40,681 nucleotides of DNA from Streptomyces sp. TBY4 (GTDB lineage Bacteria; Actinomycetota; Actinomycetes; Streptomycetales; Streptomycetaceae): contig NZ_JANAVF010000028.1 in NCBI RefSeq assembly GCF_024213195.1, positions 1 to 40,681 on the forward strand, written 5' to 3'. The notes beneath the pieces were generated by a model. It was given only the letters and a program-made list of their open reading frames with translations, was not told where the DNA came from and did not search any database. This document shows, piece by piece, positions 7,781-16,247 of the stretch. Position numbers and translations under genes: made by a program. Positions within the stretch are counted from its first letter, which is position 1. Each line of letters begins with the position of its first letter.

Positions 7781-8596
7781 GTGGCAGGAGTGGCACGCCG
7801 CCGCCTGGACGCCGAACTGGTACGCCGCAGCATGGCCCGCTCGCGCGAGCACGCCGCGCAGCTGATCGCCGCCGGCCGGGTGACCGTGGGCGGCAACACG
7901 GCGACGAAGGCGGCCACCCAGGTCGAGACCAGCGCGGCCCTCGTCGTCCTCAAGGACGACAGCGACCCCGACTACGTCTCCCGGGGCGGCCACAAGCTGG
8001 CGGGGGCGCTCGCGGCCTTCCAGCCACTGGGGCTGCGCGTGGAGGGCCGCCGGGCGCTGGACGCGGGCGCCTCGACCGGAGGGTTCACCGACGTGCTGCT
8101 GCGCGCCGGGGTGGCCCACGTGATGGCCGTGGACGTCGGCTACGGGCAGCTCGCCTGGTCCCTGCAGAGCGACGACCGGGTCACCGTCAAGGACCGTACG
8201 AACGTGCGCGAGCTGACGGTGGAGCTGATCGACGGGGTGTCCGTTGACCTGGTCGTCGGCGATCTGTCCTTCATCTCGATCGGGCTGGTGCTGCCCGCGC
8301 TCGTACGCTGCTGCGCGCCCGACGCCGATCTGGTGCTGATGGTCAAGCCGCAGTTCGAGGTGGGCAAGGAGCGGCTCGGCAGCGGTGGCGTGGTGCGCAG
8401 CGCGGAGCTGCGCGCCGAGGCGGTGCGGGACGTGGCGGCGCAGGCGTGGAAGCTGGGCCTGGGTGTGCTCGGGGTGACCGCGAGCCCGCTTCCGGGCCCC
8501 TCGGGCAACGTCGAGTATTTTCTGTGGCTGCGGGCGGGGGCACCGGCCCTCGACCCGGCGGATGTTGACCGTGCAGTGGCGGAGGGGCCGCAGTGA
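7781..8596 (+). CDS. tlyA: TlyA family rRNA 2'-O-methyltransferase
   Basis: TlyA methylates ribose 2'-OH groups of 16S rRNA (C1409) and 23S rRNA (C1920) in actinobacteria and is the factor that makes ribosomes sensitive to capreomycin and viomycin. The 271-aa protein has the two-domain layout: an S4 RNA-binding domain (about 5-60, MARSREHAAQLIAAGRVTVGG) and an FtsJ-like methyltransferase. SAM-binding ALDAGASTGGF is at 92-102. Catalytic-tetrad candidates are Lys72 (SRGGHKL), Asp in VVGDLSFIS and Lys in LMVKPQFEVGKE. The start is GTG at 7781, 7 bp after the small gene, with aggag upstream. The stop overlaps nadK by 4 bp. The tlyA-nadK-recN order is conserved in Mycobacterium. Confidence 0.95.
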   Translation: MAGVARRRLDAELVRRSMARSREHAAQLIAAGRVTVGGNTATKAATQVETSAALVVLKDDSDPDYVSRGGHKLAGALAAFQPLGLRVEGRRALDAGASTGGFTDVLLRAGVAHVMAVDVGYGQLAWSLQSDDRVTVKDRTNVRELTVELIDGVSVDLVVGDLSFISIGLVLPALVRCCAPDADLVLMVKPQFEVGKERLGSGGVVRSAELRAEAVRDVAAQAWKLGLGVLGVTASPLPGPSGNVEYFLWLRAGAPALDPADVDRAVAEGPQ

Positions 8597-9552
8597 GTGA
8601 TCTTTCGGGGGACCCGGCGCAGTCGGGGGAGTCAGGGAAGCCGGGGGCGCCGGGGAGGCGGACCGTCTTCCTGCTCGCGCACACCGGGCGGCCGGCGGCC
8701 ATCCGCAGCGCCGAGCTGGTGGTGCAGGGTCTGCTGCGCAGCGGGCTGGGCGTACGGGTGCTGCGGCACGAGGCGGCGGACCTGCCGCTGCCGCCCGAGG
8801 TGGAGCTGGTGGCCGAGTCCGAGTGCACCCCGGAGGTGCTCGACGGGTGCGAGCTGCTCATCGTGCTCGGCGGCGACGGGACGCTGCTGCGCGGCGCGGA
8901 GTTCGCGCGCGGCTCCGGGGTGCCGATGCTCGGCGTCAACCTGGGCCGGGTGGGCTTCCTCGCGGAGGCGGAGCGGGACGACCTGGACAAGGTCGTGGAC
9001 CGGGTCGTGACGCGGGAGTACGAGGTCGAGGAGCGGATGACCCTCGACGTGATCGTGCGGACCAACGGGGACGTGGTGCACCGGGACTGGGCGCTGAACG
9101 AGGCGGCGGTCCAGAAGGTGTCCCCGGAGCGGATGCTCGAAGTGGTCCTGGAGATCGACGGGCGGCCGGTGTCGGGCTTCGGCTGCGACGGGATCGTCTG
9201 CGCGACCCCGACGGGCTCGACGGCGTACGCCTTCTCGGCCGGCGGGCCGGTGGTCTGGCCGGAGGTGGAGGCGCTGCTGATGGTGCCGATCAGCGCGCAC
9301 GCGCTGTTCGCGAAGCCGCTGGTGACCTCGCCGGACTCGGTGCTGGCCGTGGAGGTGCAGAACGGGACCCCGCACGGGGTGCTGTGGTGCGACGGGCGGC
9401 GGACGGTGGAGCTGCCGGCCGGGGCCCGCGTGGAGGTCCGGCGCGGCGCGGTGCCGGTGCGGCTCGCCCGGCTGCACCACGCGTCGTTCACGGACCGGCT
9501 CGTCGCGAAGTTCGCGCTGCCGGTGTCGGGATGGCGCGGGGCCCCGCACTAG
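8593..9552 (+). CDS. nadK: NAD kinase
   Basis: NAD kinase phosphorylates NAD to NADP with ATP or polyphosphate. The 319-aa protein has the diagnostic GGDGTLLRG at about 93-101, the NE motif in DWALNEAAVQK, and the glycine-rich GSTAYAFSAGGPVVWP near 210. An N-terminal ~20 residues of Gly/Ser/Pro precede the fold. GTG at 8593 overlaps the tlyA stop (GTGA), so the two are translationally coupled. Length is normal for the family. recN follows after 140 bp with a promoter of its own. The enzyme ties to the NAD-salvage genes at the other end of the window only by metabolism, not by operon. Confidence 0.96.
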   Translation: MSDLSGDPAQSGESGKPGAPGRRTVFLLAHTGRPAAIRSAELVVQGLLRSGLGVRVLRHEAADLPLPPEVELVAESECTPEVLDGCELLIVLGGDGTLLRGAEFARGSGVPMLGVNLGRVGFLAEAERDDLDKVVDRVVTREYEVEERMTLDVIVRTNGDVVHRDWALNEAAVQKVSPERMLEVVLEIDGRPVSGFGCDGIVCATPTGSTAYAFSAGGPVVWPEVEALLMVPISAHALFAKPLVTSPDSVLAVEVQNGTPHGVLWCDGRRTVELPAGARVEVRRGAVPVRLARLHHASFTDRLVAKFALPVSGWRGAPH

Positions 9553-9553
9553 T

Positions 9554-9574
9554 CCCGTACCGGTGGCGTACGGG
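9554..9574 (+). terminator. Short hairpin directly after nadK
   Basis: A 7-bp inverted repeat (cccgtac at 9554-9560, gtacggg at 9568-9574) with a 7-nt loop starts two bases after the stop codon. There is no T-tract, so termination would be weak. Confidence 0.35.
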
Positions 9575-9680
9575 TTCTGCCGGGTTCCGTGCATGTCCCG
9601 TGCACCGTGCGTACGTAAATAGCATGACTGTTCGAGTGGGTTCGGGCGGGTGACGTCACATGGCACCCATGAAACCTCGG

Positions 9681-9686
9681 TATCGT
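9681..9686 (+). promoter_or_regulatory. -10 box (TATCGT) for a leaderless recN transcript
   Basis: TATCGT is followed by exactly 6 nt and GTG at 9693. The protein begun there (MLEEMRIRSLGVIDD) starts where RecN homologues start. This argues for GTG 9693 and against the upstream ATG at 9660, which lies 5' of the promoter box. No LexA-type GAAC-N4-GTTC site was found. Confidence 0.55.
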
Positions 9687-9692
9687 CGTCCC

Positions 9693-11441
9693 GTGCTTGA
9701 GGAGATGCGGATACGGTCGCTCGGGGTCATCGACGACGCTGTGGTCGAGCTGTCACCCGGTTTCACCGCGGTGACCGGCGAGACCGGCGCGGGCAAGACC
9801 ATGGTCGTCACCAGCCTCGGGCTGCTGCTCGGCGGGCGGGCCGACCCCGCCCTGGTCCGGATCGGGGCCAAGGCGGCGGTCGTCGAAGGGCGCATCGTCA
9901 TGCGCCCGGACGCCCCCGCGGCTTTGCGCGCCGAGGAAGCCGGCGCCGAGCTCGACGACGGCGCGCTGCTGATCAGCCGGACCGTTTCCGCCGAGGGCCG
10001 CTCGCGCGCCCACGTCGGCGGCCGCGCCGTGCCCGTCGGACTGCTCGCCGAACTCGCCGACGACCTCGTCGCCGTCCACGGCCAGACCGACCAGCAGGGC
10101 CTGCTCCGGCCCGCCCGGCAGCGTCAGGCCCTCGACCGGTACGCGGGCGACGCCGTCGCCGTTCCGCTGGAGAAGTACGCCGCCGCCCACCGCAGGCTGC
10201 GCGCCGTCGCCGGAGAGCTGGAGGAGATCACCACCCGGGCCCGGGAACGCGCCCAGGAGGCCGATCTGCTGCGCTTCGGGCTCGACGAGATCGCCGCCGT
10301 GGAACCGGTCGCCGGTGAGGACGCCGAGCTGGCGGCGGAGGCGGAGCGCCTCGGGCACGCCGAATCCCTGTCCTCGGCCGCCCAGGTCGCGCACGCGGCC
10401 CTCGCCGGCAACGTCGAGGACCCGGAGGGAGTCGACGCGGGAGCGCTCGTCGCCGGGGCGCACCGCGCGCTGGAATCCGTACGCTCCCACGACCCGGCGC
10501 TCGGCGCGCTCGCCGAGCGGATCGGGGAGCTGGGCATCCTGCTCGGGGACGTGGCCGGGGAACTCGCCGGGTACGCGGACGATTTGGACGCCGATCCGCT
10601 GCGGCTGGCGGCCGTGGAGGAGCGGCGGGCGGCGCTGACCCAGCTGATCCGGAAGTACGGGTCCGCCGGGGACGCCGGGAACACGGTGGACTCCGTCCTG
10701 GAATGGGCCGAACGGGGTTCCGTACGGCTGCTGGAGCTGGACGGCGACGACGAGCGGATCGACGAGCTCACCGCGGAGCGCGACGGGCTGCGGCTGGAAC
10801 TCTCCGCACTGGCGCAGGCGTTGACCGATGCGCGGGGCGAGGCGGCGACCCGCTTCGCGTCGGCGGTCACCGAGGAGCTGGCCTCCCTGGCGATGCCGCA
10901 CGCCCGGGTCAGCATCGACGTCCGGCAGACCGAGGACCCCGAGGGGGTCGAGGTCGGGGGCCGGCTCGTCGCGTACGGGCCCTCCGGCGTCGACGAGGTC
11001 GAACTGCTGCTGGCCCCGCACCCCGGAGCCCAGCCGCGGCCGATCGCCAAGGGCGCCTCGGGCGGTGAGCTGTCCCGGGTGATGCTCGCGGTCGAGGTCG
11101 TCTTCGCCGGCTCCGACCCGGTGCCGACGTACCTCTTCGACGAGGTCGACGCGGGCGTCGGCGGCAAGGCGGCCGTGGAGGTCGGGCGGCGGCTGGCGAA
11201 GCTGGCGAAGTCGGCGCAGGTGGTGGTGGTCACCCACCTGCCGCAGGTGGCGGCCTTCGCCGACCGGCAGCTGCTGGTCGAGAAGACCAACGACGGTTCC
11301 GTGACCCGCAGCGGCGTCACCGTCCTGGAGGGCGAGGACCGGATCCGCGAGCTGTCGCGGATGCTCGCCGGTCACGAGGACTCGGCTTCGGCCCGGGCGC
11401 ACGCGGAGGAGCTGCTGGCGGCGGCGCGGAGTCCGGAGTAG
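9693..11441 (+). CDS. recN: DNA repair protein RecN
   Basis: RecN is an SMC-like ATPase that gathers broken DNA ends during double-strand break repair. The 582-aa protein has Walker A GETGAGKT at 29-36 and a long central region rich in helices with heptad character (about 150-370). Near the C-terminus it has the ABC signature GASGGELSRVMLAVE, Walker B YLFDEVDAGVGG, and the H-loop VVVTHLPQVA. These are the ordered marks of the family, and the length is typical. GTG 9693 was chosen from the -10 spacing and homology. ATG 9660 is a possible longer start, and ATG 9705 a shorter one. It follows nadK as in mycobacteria but seems to have its own promoter. Confidence 0.96.
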   Translation: MLEEMRIRSLGVIDDAVVELSPGFTAVTGETGAGKTMVVTSLGLLLGGRADPALVRIGAKAAVVEGRIVMRPDAPAALRAEEAGAELDDGALLISRTVSAEGRSRAHVGGRAVPVGLLAELADDLVAVHGQTDQQGLLRPARQRQALDRYAGDAVAVPLEKYAAAHRRLRAVAGELEEITTRARERAQEADLLRFGLDEIAAVEPVAGEDAELAAEAERLGHAESLSSAAQVAHAALAGNVEDPEGVDAGALVAGAHRALESVRSHDPALGALAERIGELGILLGDVAGELAGYADDLDADPLRLAAVEERRAALTQLIRKYGSAGDAGNTVDSVLEWAERGSVRLLELDGDDERIDELTAERDGLRLELSALAQALTDARGEAATRFASAVTEELASLAMPHARVSIDVRQTEDPEGVEVGGRLVAYGPSGVDEVELLLAPHPGAQPRPIAKGASGGELSRVMLAVEVVFAGSDPVPTYLFDEVDAGVGGKAAVEVGRRLAKLAKSAQVVVVTHLPQVAAFADRQLLVEKTNDGSVTRSGVTVLEGEDRIRELSRMLAGHEDSASARAHAEELLAAARSPE

Positions 11442-11625
11442 GGCCTCTCGTTGTCATGAGGGTCATCCGGCTGACGCCCGGCTAGCCCGTGTGGGTGAGG
11501 ATCGGGGGGTCGGGGCGGTATCTCGTACGGGATCCGCACCCGAATGGTCCCGGAACGCGCGTGCGGACTGGCATTCTGGGCGACGTCCCTGCCTTTTTCC
11601 TTCCCTCACCCTGGAGCTTCGGCCC

Positions 11626-12768
11626 GTGAGCAGCTCCCCGGTCCCCGTTTCTGTTTCCGCTTCCGTTTCCGCTTCTGTCCCCGTCCTGCGCACCGTTCAA
11701 GTGCTCTGCGGCGCGAGCGGCGGTGCGCACGTGCGGTCGCTGGCCACCGGGCTCGCCGCGCGCGGCGTCCGCGTCACCGTGTGCGGACCCGTCGAGACGG
11801 AGGGGGAGTACGACTTCACCGGCGCCGGGGCGCGGTTCACCCCCGACGCGGTGAGCGCGCTGCGGGCCGCGTGCGTAGAGGCCGACGTCGTGCACGCGCA
11901 CGGGGTGCGGGCGGGCCTGCGCGCGGCGCTGGCCCTGCGCGGGCGGCGGATCCCCCTGGTCGTCAGCTGGCACGGCGGCGGGCCCGGCGGCAGCCGCCTG
12001 AGCCTGCTCCTGGAACGGCACGTCGCGCGGGCCGCGGCGATCGTCCTCGGGGGCTCCTCGGCGCAGGTGGACGTGGCCCGGCTGCGGGGGGCGCGGGACG
12101 CGCGGCTGGCGGCGGAGGCGGTGTCGTCGGGGGCGGTGTCGGGGGTGGCGTCGGGGGCTGCGGCGGCCGGGGTGGCGGGAGCTGCGGATGCTCCGGACCA
12201 CGGGAAGGTGCGGGCGGAACTCGGGGCGGTGGAGCGGCCGTTGCTGATCGCGGTCGGGAGCCTGGTGCCGCGGCGGGGGTACTCCGTACTGCTCGACGCG
12301 GCGCGGGAGTGGCGGAAGCTGGACCCGGTACCGCTGCTGGTGATCGCGGGCGAGGGCCCGATGCGGGGGGAGCTCGCGCGGCGCATCCAGGCGGAGCAGC
12401 TGCCGGTGCGGTTGCTCGGGCAGCGGCGGGATGCGGTGCGGCTGCTGGCCGCGGCGGATGTCGCGGTGCTGGCCAGCCGGTGGGAGGCGCGGTCGCCGCT
12501 CGCGCAGGAGGCTCTGCGGAGGGGGGTGCCGTTGGTGGCCACGGCGGTTGGTGGCGTGCCGGAGTTGGTGGGGGTGGGGGGTGTGCTGGTGCCTTACGGG
12601 GATGCGGGGGCGATGGCTTCGGCGGTGGCTGGGCTGTTGGCGGATCCCGTGCGGCGGGGGGAGCTGGTGGTGGCGGGGCGGGCCCAGGCTTTGACGTGGC
12701 CGTCGGAGGACGACACGGTGGCGCAGGTTCTTTCCGTCTACGACGAGTTGACTTCGCGGCGGCGCTGA
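11626..12768 (+). CDS. GT4-type glycosyltransferase
   Basis: The 380-aa protein has a two-Rossmann GT-B layout. The N-terminal half has CGASGGAHVRSLATGLAARG and ADVVHAHGVRAGL. The C-terminal half has LLIAVGSLVPRRGY, LLVIAGEGPMRGEL, LAAADVAVLASRWEARSPLAQEAL and VATAVGGVPELVG, the nucleotide-sugar-binding part with its conserved Glu. It would transfer a hexose from a nucleotide sugar to an unknown acceptor. GTG at 11626 with ggag 10 nt upstream is preferred over GTG 11491, which would add 45 residues unlike the family. The first 25 residues are Ser/Val/Pro-rich and coded by a hexamer-like repeat (11641-11690). A low-complexity Ala/Gly/Ser linker lies near residues 165-190. The 184-bp gap after recN shows no clear terminator. 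Confidence 0.88.
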   Translation: MSSSPVPVSVSASVSASVPVLRTVQVLCGASGGAHVRSLATGLAARGVRVTVCGPVETEGEYDFTGAGARFTPDAVSALRAACVEADVVHAHGVRAGLRAALALRGRRIPLVVSWHGGGPGGSRLSLLLERHVARAAAIVLGGSSAQVDVARLRGARDARLAAEAVSSGAVSGVASGAAAAGVAGAADAPDHGKVRAELGAVERPLLIAVGSLVPRRGYSVLLDAAREWRKLDPVPLLVIAGEGPMRGELARRIQAEQLPVRLLGQRRDAVRLLAAADVAVLASRWEARSPLAQEALRRGVPLVATAVGGVPELVGVGGVLVPYGDAGAMASAVAGLLADPVRRGELVVAGRAQALTWPSEDDTVAQVLSVYDELTSRRR

Positions 12769-12781
12769 GGGCTGTGCTTGT

Positions 12782-12832
12782 GCGGGGGCGCTGCCCCCGG
12801 ACCCTGCGCCTCAAACGCCGGCGGGGCTGGAT
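12782..12832. repeat. Dispersed Streptomyces-type palindromic repeat, copy 2
   Basis: This has the same architecture as the element at 6996: hairpin gggggcgctgcccccgg, then acc, then GCCTCAAACGCCGG and GGGGCTGGAT. It lies between the convergent ends of the glycosyltransferase and pucR-type genes, so it may act as a shared terminator. Confidence 0.72.
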
Positions 12833-12886
12833 GTTGGCCGGCGTCCGGGCGCCGTCGGGTGGAGGGCCGAAGGGTTGGACCGGGTG

Positions 12887-14509
12887 TCAGGCGGTCGTGG
12901 TGTGGCGGCGGGCTCGGAGGGCGAGGCTCAGGGAGAGGACCGTTTCCGGGTCGTCCAGGTCCGCGCCCAGGAGTTCTGAGATGCGGGCCAGGCGGTTGTA
13001 CAGGGTCTGGCGGTTCAGGTGGAGCTCGCGGGCGGTCTCCGCCTTGCGGCCCGCGTGGGCCAGGTAGGTCTCCAGGGTGGGCAGGAGGGGCGGGCGCGAG
13101 ACCGTGTCGTGCACGCGCAGGGCGCCGATCGCGCGGTCCACGAAGGCCGCCAGGTCGGGGTGTTCGCGCAGGCGCCACAGGAGCAGGTCGATGTCCAGGC
13201 GGCGGGCGTCGTACCAGGGGCGGGCGGGGAGTCCGTGCGCGGCCGTGGCCGTTTCGGCGGCGTGGCGAAGGCCTGCGGGGACTGTTGCCCAGCCGCCGCC
13301 GACGCCGACGACGACCGCGGGGGCGGCCCCCGCACGGTCCAGGCCGGCCCGCTCCACGCCGGCCCGCAGGGCCACCGCGACCCGGTCCGCCACCGTCGTG
13401 CGCTCCGCGTCGGAGCGGAGGGAGACCAGGAGGGGGACGCGGCCCTCCACCGGGCGGACGCCGAGGAGCACCGGGACGCCGACCGAGGCGAGTTCCTCCA
13501 GGACCGCACGGGCCAGGACCGCCCAGTTCCCCGACGGGGCGAGGTCCGAGGAGAGCCGCATGACGATGGGCAGGAGCGGGCCGGGGCCCGGTTTGAAGCC
13601 CAGGACGCGGGCCTGGGCGGGGGCGTCCTCCGCCGAGATGCGTCCCTCCGCCAGGTCGGTGAGGAAGTCGCCGCGGCCGCGCGCCGCCAGCTCGTCCTCC
13701 TGCCGGGCCTGCATGAGGACGACGGCCAGGACGCCCGCTGTGCGCTCGGCCGCCATCCGGTGAACGGGGAGGAGGGGAGCGGACACGCCCAGCAGGACCA
13801 GCCGGGCCCGGACCGAGCCCGTGCCGCGGCCGCCGCCCGCGACGTCGACCACGACGGCGTTGCCGGAGGGCTCCGCCGTGCGCTGGCCCCGTAGGCCCTC
13901 CCAGACCTGGAGCGGGTCCGCCGCGGCCTCGCCGGCGACCGGGCCCGCCGCGTAGAGCAGTTGGCCGTCGGGGGTTTCCATGAAGACCGGGTTCGCGGTG
14001 AAGTCCGCCAGGATGTGCAGGACTTGGGGGATTCCGCCGCCGTCGAGCAGGGCTTCCGTGCAGCGCCGGTGGACTTCCTCGGCCCGCTGGAGCAGCGCGT
14101 AGTGCCCGTTGACGATCTCGGTGTGGACCTCCTCCGTGACGGTGACGAAGGGGACCTCCCGGTGCAGCTGGACGAGGGGGAGGCCGACCGCGCGGGCCGT
14201 TTCCACGAGGGTGGCCGGGAGGCGGGTGAAGCGCGGGCCCAGTTCGACGACGAGTGCGGCGATGCCGCGGTCGGCGAGGCGGCGTACGAAGGCGCGCTGC
14301 TCGGCGGGGCGGGTGCCGAGGCCGAGGCCGGTGGTGAGCAGCAGTTCGCCGCCCTTGAGCAGGGAGGCGATGTTGGGGACCTCGCCCGCGTGCACCCAGC
14401 GCACGGTCCGGCCGAGCCGGTCGGCGCAGGCCACCACCTCCGGGAGGCCGCCGCGCAGCCCCGGCAGCTCAAGTGCCCGCTGAACCGTGATCCCGCCCTG
14501 ATTGTCCAT
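12887..14509 (-). CDS. PucR family transcriptional regulator
   Basis: The 540-aa regulator has an N-terminal PucR domain (about 8-125, with VRWVHAGEVPNIASLLKGGELLLTTG split over residues 37-62). A central region lacks catalytic motifs, and the C-terminal helix-turn-helix has ETARELHLNRQTLYNRLARI near 497-516. PucR-type proteins commonly activate neighbouring purine, amine or amino-acid catabolism genes in response to a small ligand. It is divergent from an APC permease and an amine oxidase, its likely targets. TAGCGT 7 nt before the ATG predicts a leaderless message. Length is standard. Ligand unknown. Confidence 0.9.
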   Translation of the reverse strand: MDNQGGITVQRALELPGLRGGLPEVVACADRLGRTVRWVHAGEVPNIASLLKGGELLLTTGLGLGTRPAEQRAFVRRLADRGIAALVVELGPRFTRLPATLVETARAVGLPLVQLHREVPFVTVTEEVHTEIVNGHYALLQRAEEVHRRCTEALLDGGGIPQVLHILADFTANPVFMETPDGQLLYAAGPVAGEAAADPLQVWEGLRGQRTAEPSGNAVVVDVAGGGRGTGSVRARLVLLGVSAPLLPVHRMAAERTAGVLAVVLMQARQEDELAARGRGDFLTDLAEGRISAEDAPAQARVLGFKPGPGPLLPIVMRLSSDLAPSGNWAVLARAVLEELASVGVPVLLGVRPVEGRVPLLVSLRSDAERTTVADRVAVALRAGVERAGLDRAGAAPAVVVGVGGGWATVPAGLRHAAETATAAHGLPARPWYDARRLDIDLLLWRLREHPDLAAFVDRAIGALRVHDTVSRPPLLPTLETYLAHAGRKAETARELHLNRQTLYNRLARISELLGADLDDPETVLSLSLALRARRHTTTA

Positions 14510-14690
14510 ATGCCGGACGCTACCGGGGCTCTTGTTCCGAGCACATCACCGAGCGGTTACGGGGTTTCATCTACCCCCGTCCGGCCCGACAACTCGTCGC
14601 CTTCGTAAGGAGATTATCGGACTGCATGCCGATTGTGGCGTACGTCACGCGGGGCGAGAGTGAGCGCCCTCACGACAGGAACGAGGAGCC
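14510..14690. promoter_or_regulatory. Divergent control region between the PucR-type regulator and the permease
   Basis: The 181-bp region should hold both promoters and the regulator's operator. One candidate operator is the inverted repeat ATCGG-N8-CCGAT (14616-14620 and 14629-14633). A good ribosome site (gaggag) precedes the permease ATG. No experimental consensus for this PucR group is known to me, so the operator is a guess. Confidence 0.4.
14517..14522 (-). promoter_or_regulatory. -10 box (TAGCGT) for a leaderless PucR-type gene
   Basis: On the minus strand TAGCGT is followed by 7 nt and the ATG at 14509. The same hexamer and spacing occur before the small gene at 7489. Confidence 0.5.
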
Positions 14691-16232
14691 ATGAGCACGG
14701 ATAGCAGCCCCGGCGGCGGCGCACCCCAGGTCCAGCGGCTGAAAGCCAATTCGGTGGGCCTGGTCGGTGTCGTCTTCATGGCCGTCGCCACCGCCGCTCC
14801 CATCACCGCGATGACCGGGAACCTGCCCATCGCCGTCGGCTTCGGCAACGGCATCGGCGCCCCCGCCGGATACCTCTTCGCGACCGCCGTCCTGACCGTC
14901 TTCGCCGTCGGCTACGTGGCCATGGCCAAGCGGATCACCGCCGCCGGAGCCTTCTACGGGTACATCTCGCACGGCCTCGGCCGGATCGCCGGCATGGCCT
15001 CCGGCATGCTCGCGGTCCTCGCCTACGTCGTCTTCGAGGCCTCGATCGTGGGCGTCTTCGCCTACTTCACCAAGACGACCGTGCACGATCAGCTCGGGGT
15101 GGACCTGCCCTGGATCGTCTACGCGGCCGGCATGATCGCGATCACCGCCGTCCTCGCGCACTTCGACATCAACCTCACCGCCAAGGCGCTGGGCGTGATG
15201 CTCATCGCCGAGATCGCCGTCCTCTTCGCCGTCGCCACCGCCGTCCTGATCGCGGGCGGCGGGCCGGACGGGATCCCGGTCGACCCCATCAATCCGAAGA
15301 ACGCCTTCACCGGTGCCTCCGCCGGGCTCGGCCTCTTCTTCGCCTTCTGGTCCTGGGTGGGCTTCGAGTCCACCGCCATGTACGGGGAGGAGTCCAAGAA
15401 CCCGAAGAAGGTCATCCCCAAGGCCACGCTCATCTCCGTCGTCGGCGTCGGTCTCTTCTACATCTACGTCTCCTGGATGACCATCGCCGGCAACGGGCTG
15501 AGCCGGTCGGTGGAGCTGTCCGCCTCCGCCAGCCCGCTCGACCTGTTCTTCGCCCCCACTCAGACCTTCATCGGCGCCTGGGCCGTGGACGCCTTCCAGT
15601 GGCTGCTGCTCACCGGCTCCTTCGCCTGCGGCATGGCCTTCCACCAGTGCGCCGCCCGTTACCTCTACGCCATCGGCCGCGAGGGCTTCCTCCACCCGGG
15701 CCTCGGCCGTACGCACGCCGCGCACGGCTCCCCGTACATCGCCTCCATGGTGCAGACGGCCATCGCCACGGGCCTGGTCGCGCTGTTCTGGCTGACCGGG
15801 CAGGACCCGTACATCCACCTGTACACGCTGCTCGCGATCCTCGGCACCATGGCGATCCTCATCGTCCAGACCCTGTGCTCCTTCGCGGTGATCGGCTACT
15901 TCCGCAAGAACCACCCCGAGGACCGGCACTGGTTCCGCACCTTCACGGCCCCGCTGATCGGCGGCGTGGCCATGGCCGCCGTGGTCGTCCTGCTGCTGGT
16001 CAACATGAAGACCGCGGCGGGCCTGGCCGCCGACTCCTTCTTCTTCACGCTGATCCCGTGGATCGTCGGGGTCGTCTTCTTCGGCGGGCTCGGACTCGGG
16101 CTGTGGATGAAGTACAAGGCCCCCGCGCGCTACGAGATCATCGGCCGGGTCGTCCTGGAGGACGCAGCCGAGCGCGTCGACGAGCCCGCCGGGTCCTCCG
16201 GCGAGTCAGCCCCCTCCGCCGCGAACGTCTGA
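14691..16232 (+). CDS. APC-superfamily amino acid/amine permease
   Basis: The 513-aa membrane protein has about twelve hydrophobic segments. The APC N-terminal signature is in helix 1 (GLVGVVFMAVATAAPITAM, about 24-42), followed by GFGNGIGAPAGY. Loop FWSWVGFESTAMYGEESKNP (about 217-236) carries the E-S-x-x-x-x-E-E substrate-site pattern typical of the family. It would import an amino acid or polyamine by proton coupling. The N-terminus is cytosolic and Gly/Ser-rich; the C-terminus is acidic. Its ATG has a strong gaggag. The amine oxidase begins 15 bp after its stop, so the two form an operon opposite the PucR-type gene. Substrate cannot be named; the neighbour suggests an amine. Confidence 0.92.
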   Translation: MSTDSSPGGGAPQVQRLKANSVGLVGVVFMAVATAAPITAMTGNLPIAVGFGNGIGAPAGYLFATAVLTVFAVGYVAMAKRITAAGAFYGYISHGLGRIAGMASGMLAVLAYVVFEASIVGVFAYFTKTTVHDQLGVDLPWIVYAAGMIAITAVLAHFDINLTAKALGVMLIAEIAVLFAVATAVLIAGGGPDGIPVDPINPKNAFTGASAGLGLFFAFWSWVGFESTAMYGEESKNPKKVIPKATLISVVGVGLFYIYVSWMTIAGNGLSRSVELSASASPLDLFFAPTQTFIGAWAVDAFQWLLLTGSFACGMAFHQCAARYLYAIGREGFLHPGLGRTHAAHGSPYIASMVQTAIATGLVALFWLTGQDPYIHLYTLLAILGTMAILIVQTLCSFAVIGYFRKNHPEDRHWFRTFTAPLIGGVAMAAVVVLLLVNMKTAAGLAADSFFFTLIPWIVGVVFFGGLGLGLWMKYKAPARYEIIGRVVLEDAAERVDEPAGSSGESAPSAANV

Positions 16233-16247
16233 GAAGGAGCCACCGCC

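Noticed and set aside
9600..9660. Possible SOS/LexA box before recN (gttcg repeated around 9630)
   Set aside because: The two gttcg units are direct repeats, not the inverted GAAC-N4-GTTC form expected for actinobacterial LexA sites.
11491..11625. Upstream GTG start for the glycosyltransferase, adding 45 residues
   Set aside because: The added part has no resemblance to GT4 N-termini and no ribosome site; GTG 11626 has ggag at good spacing.
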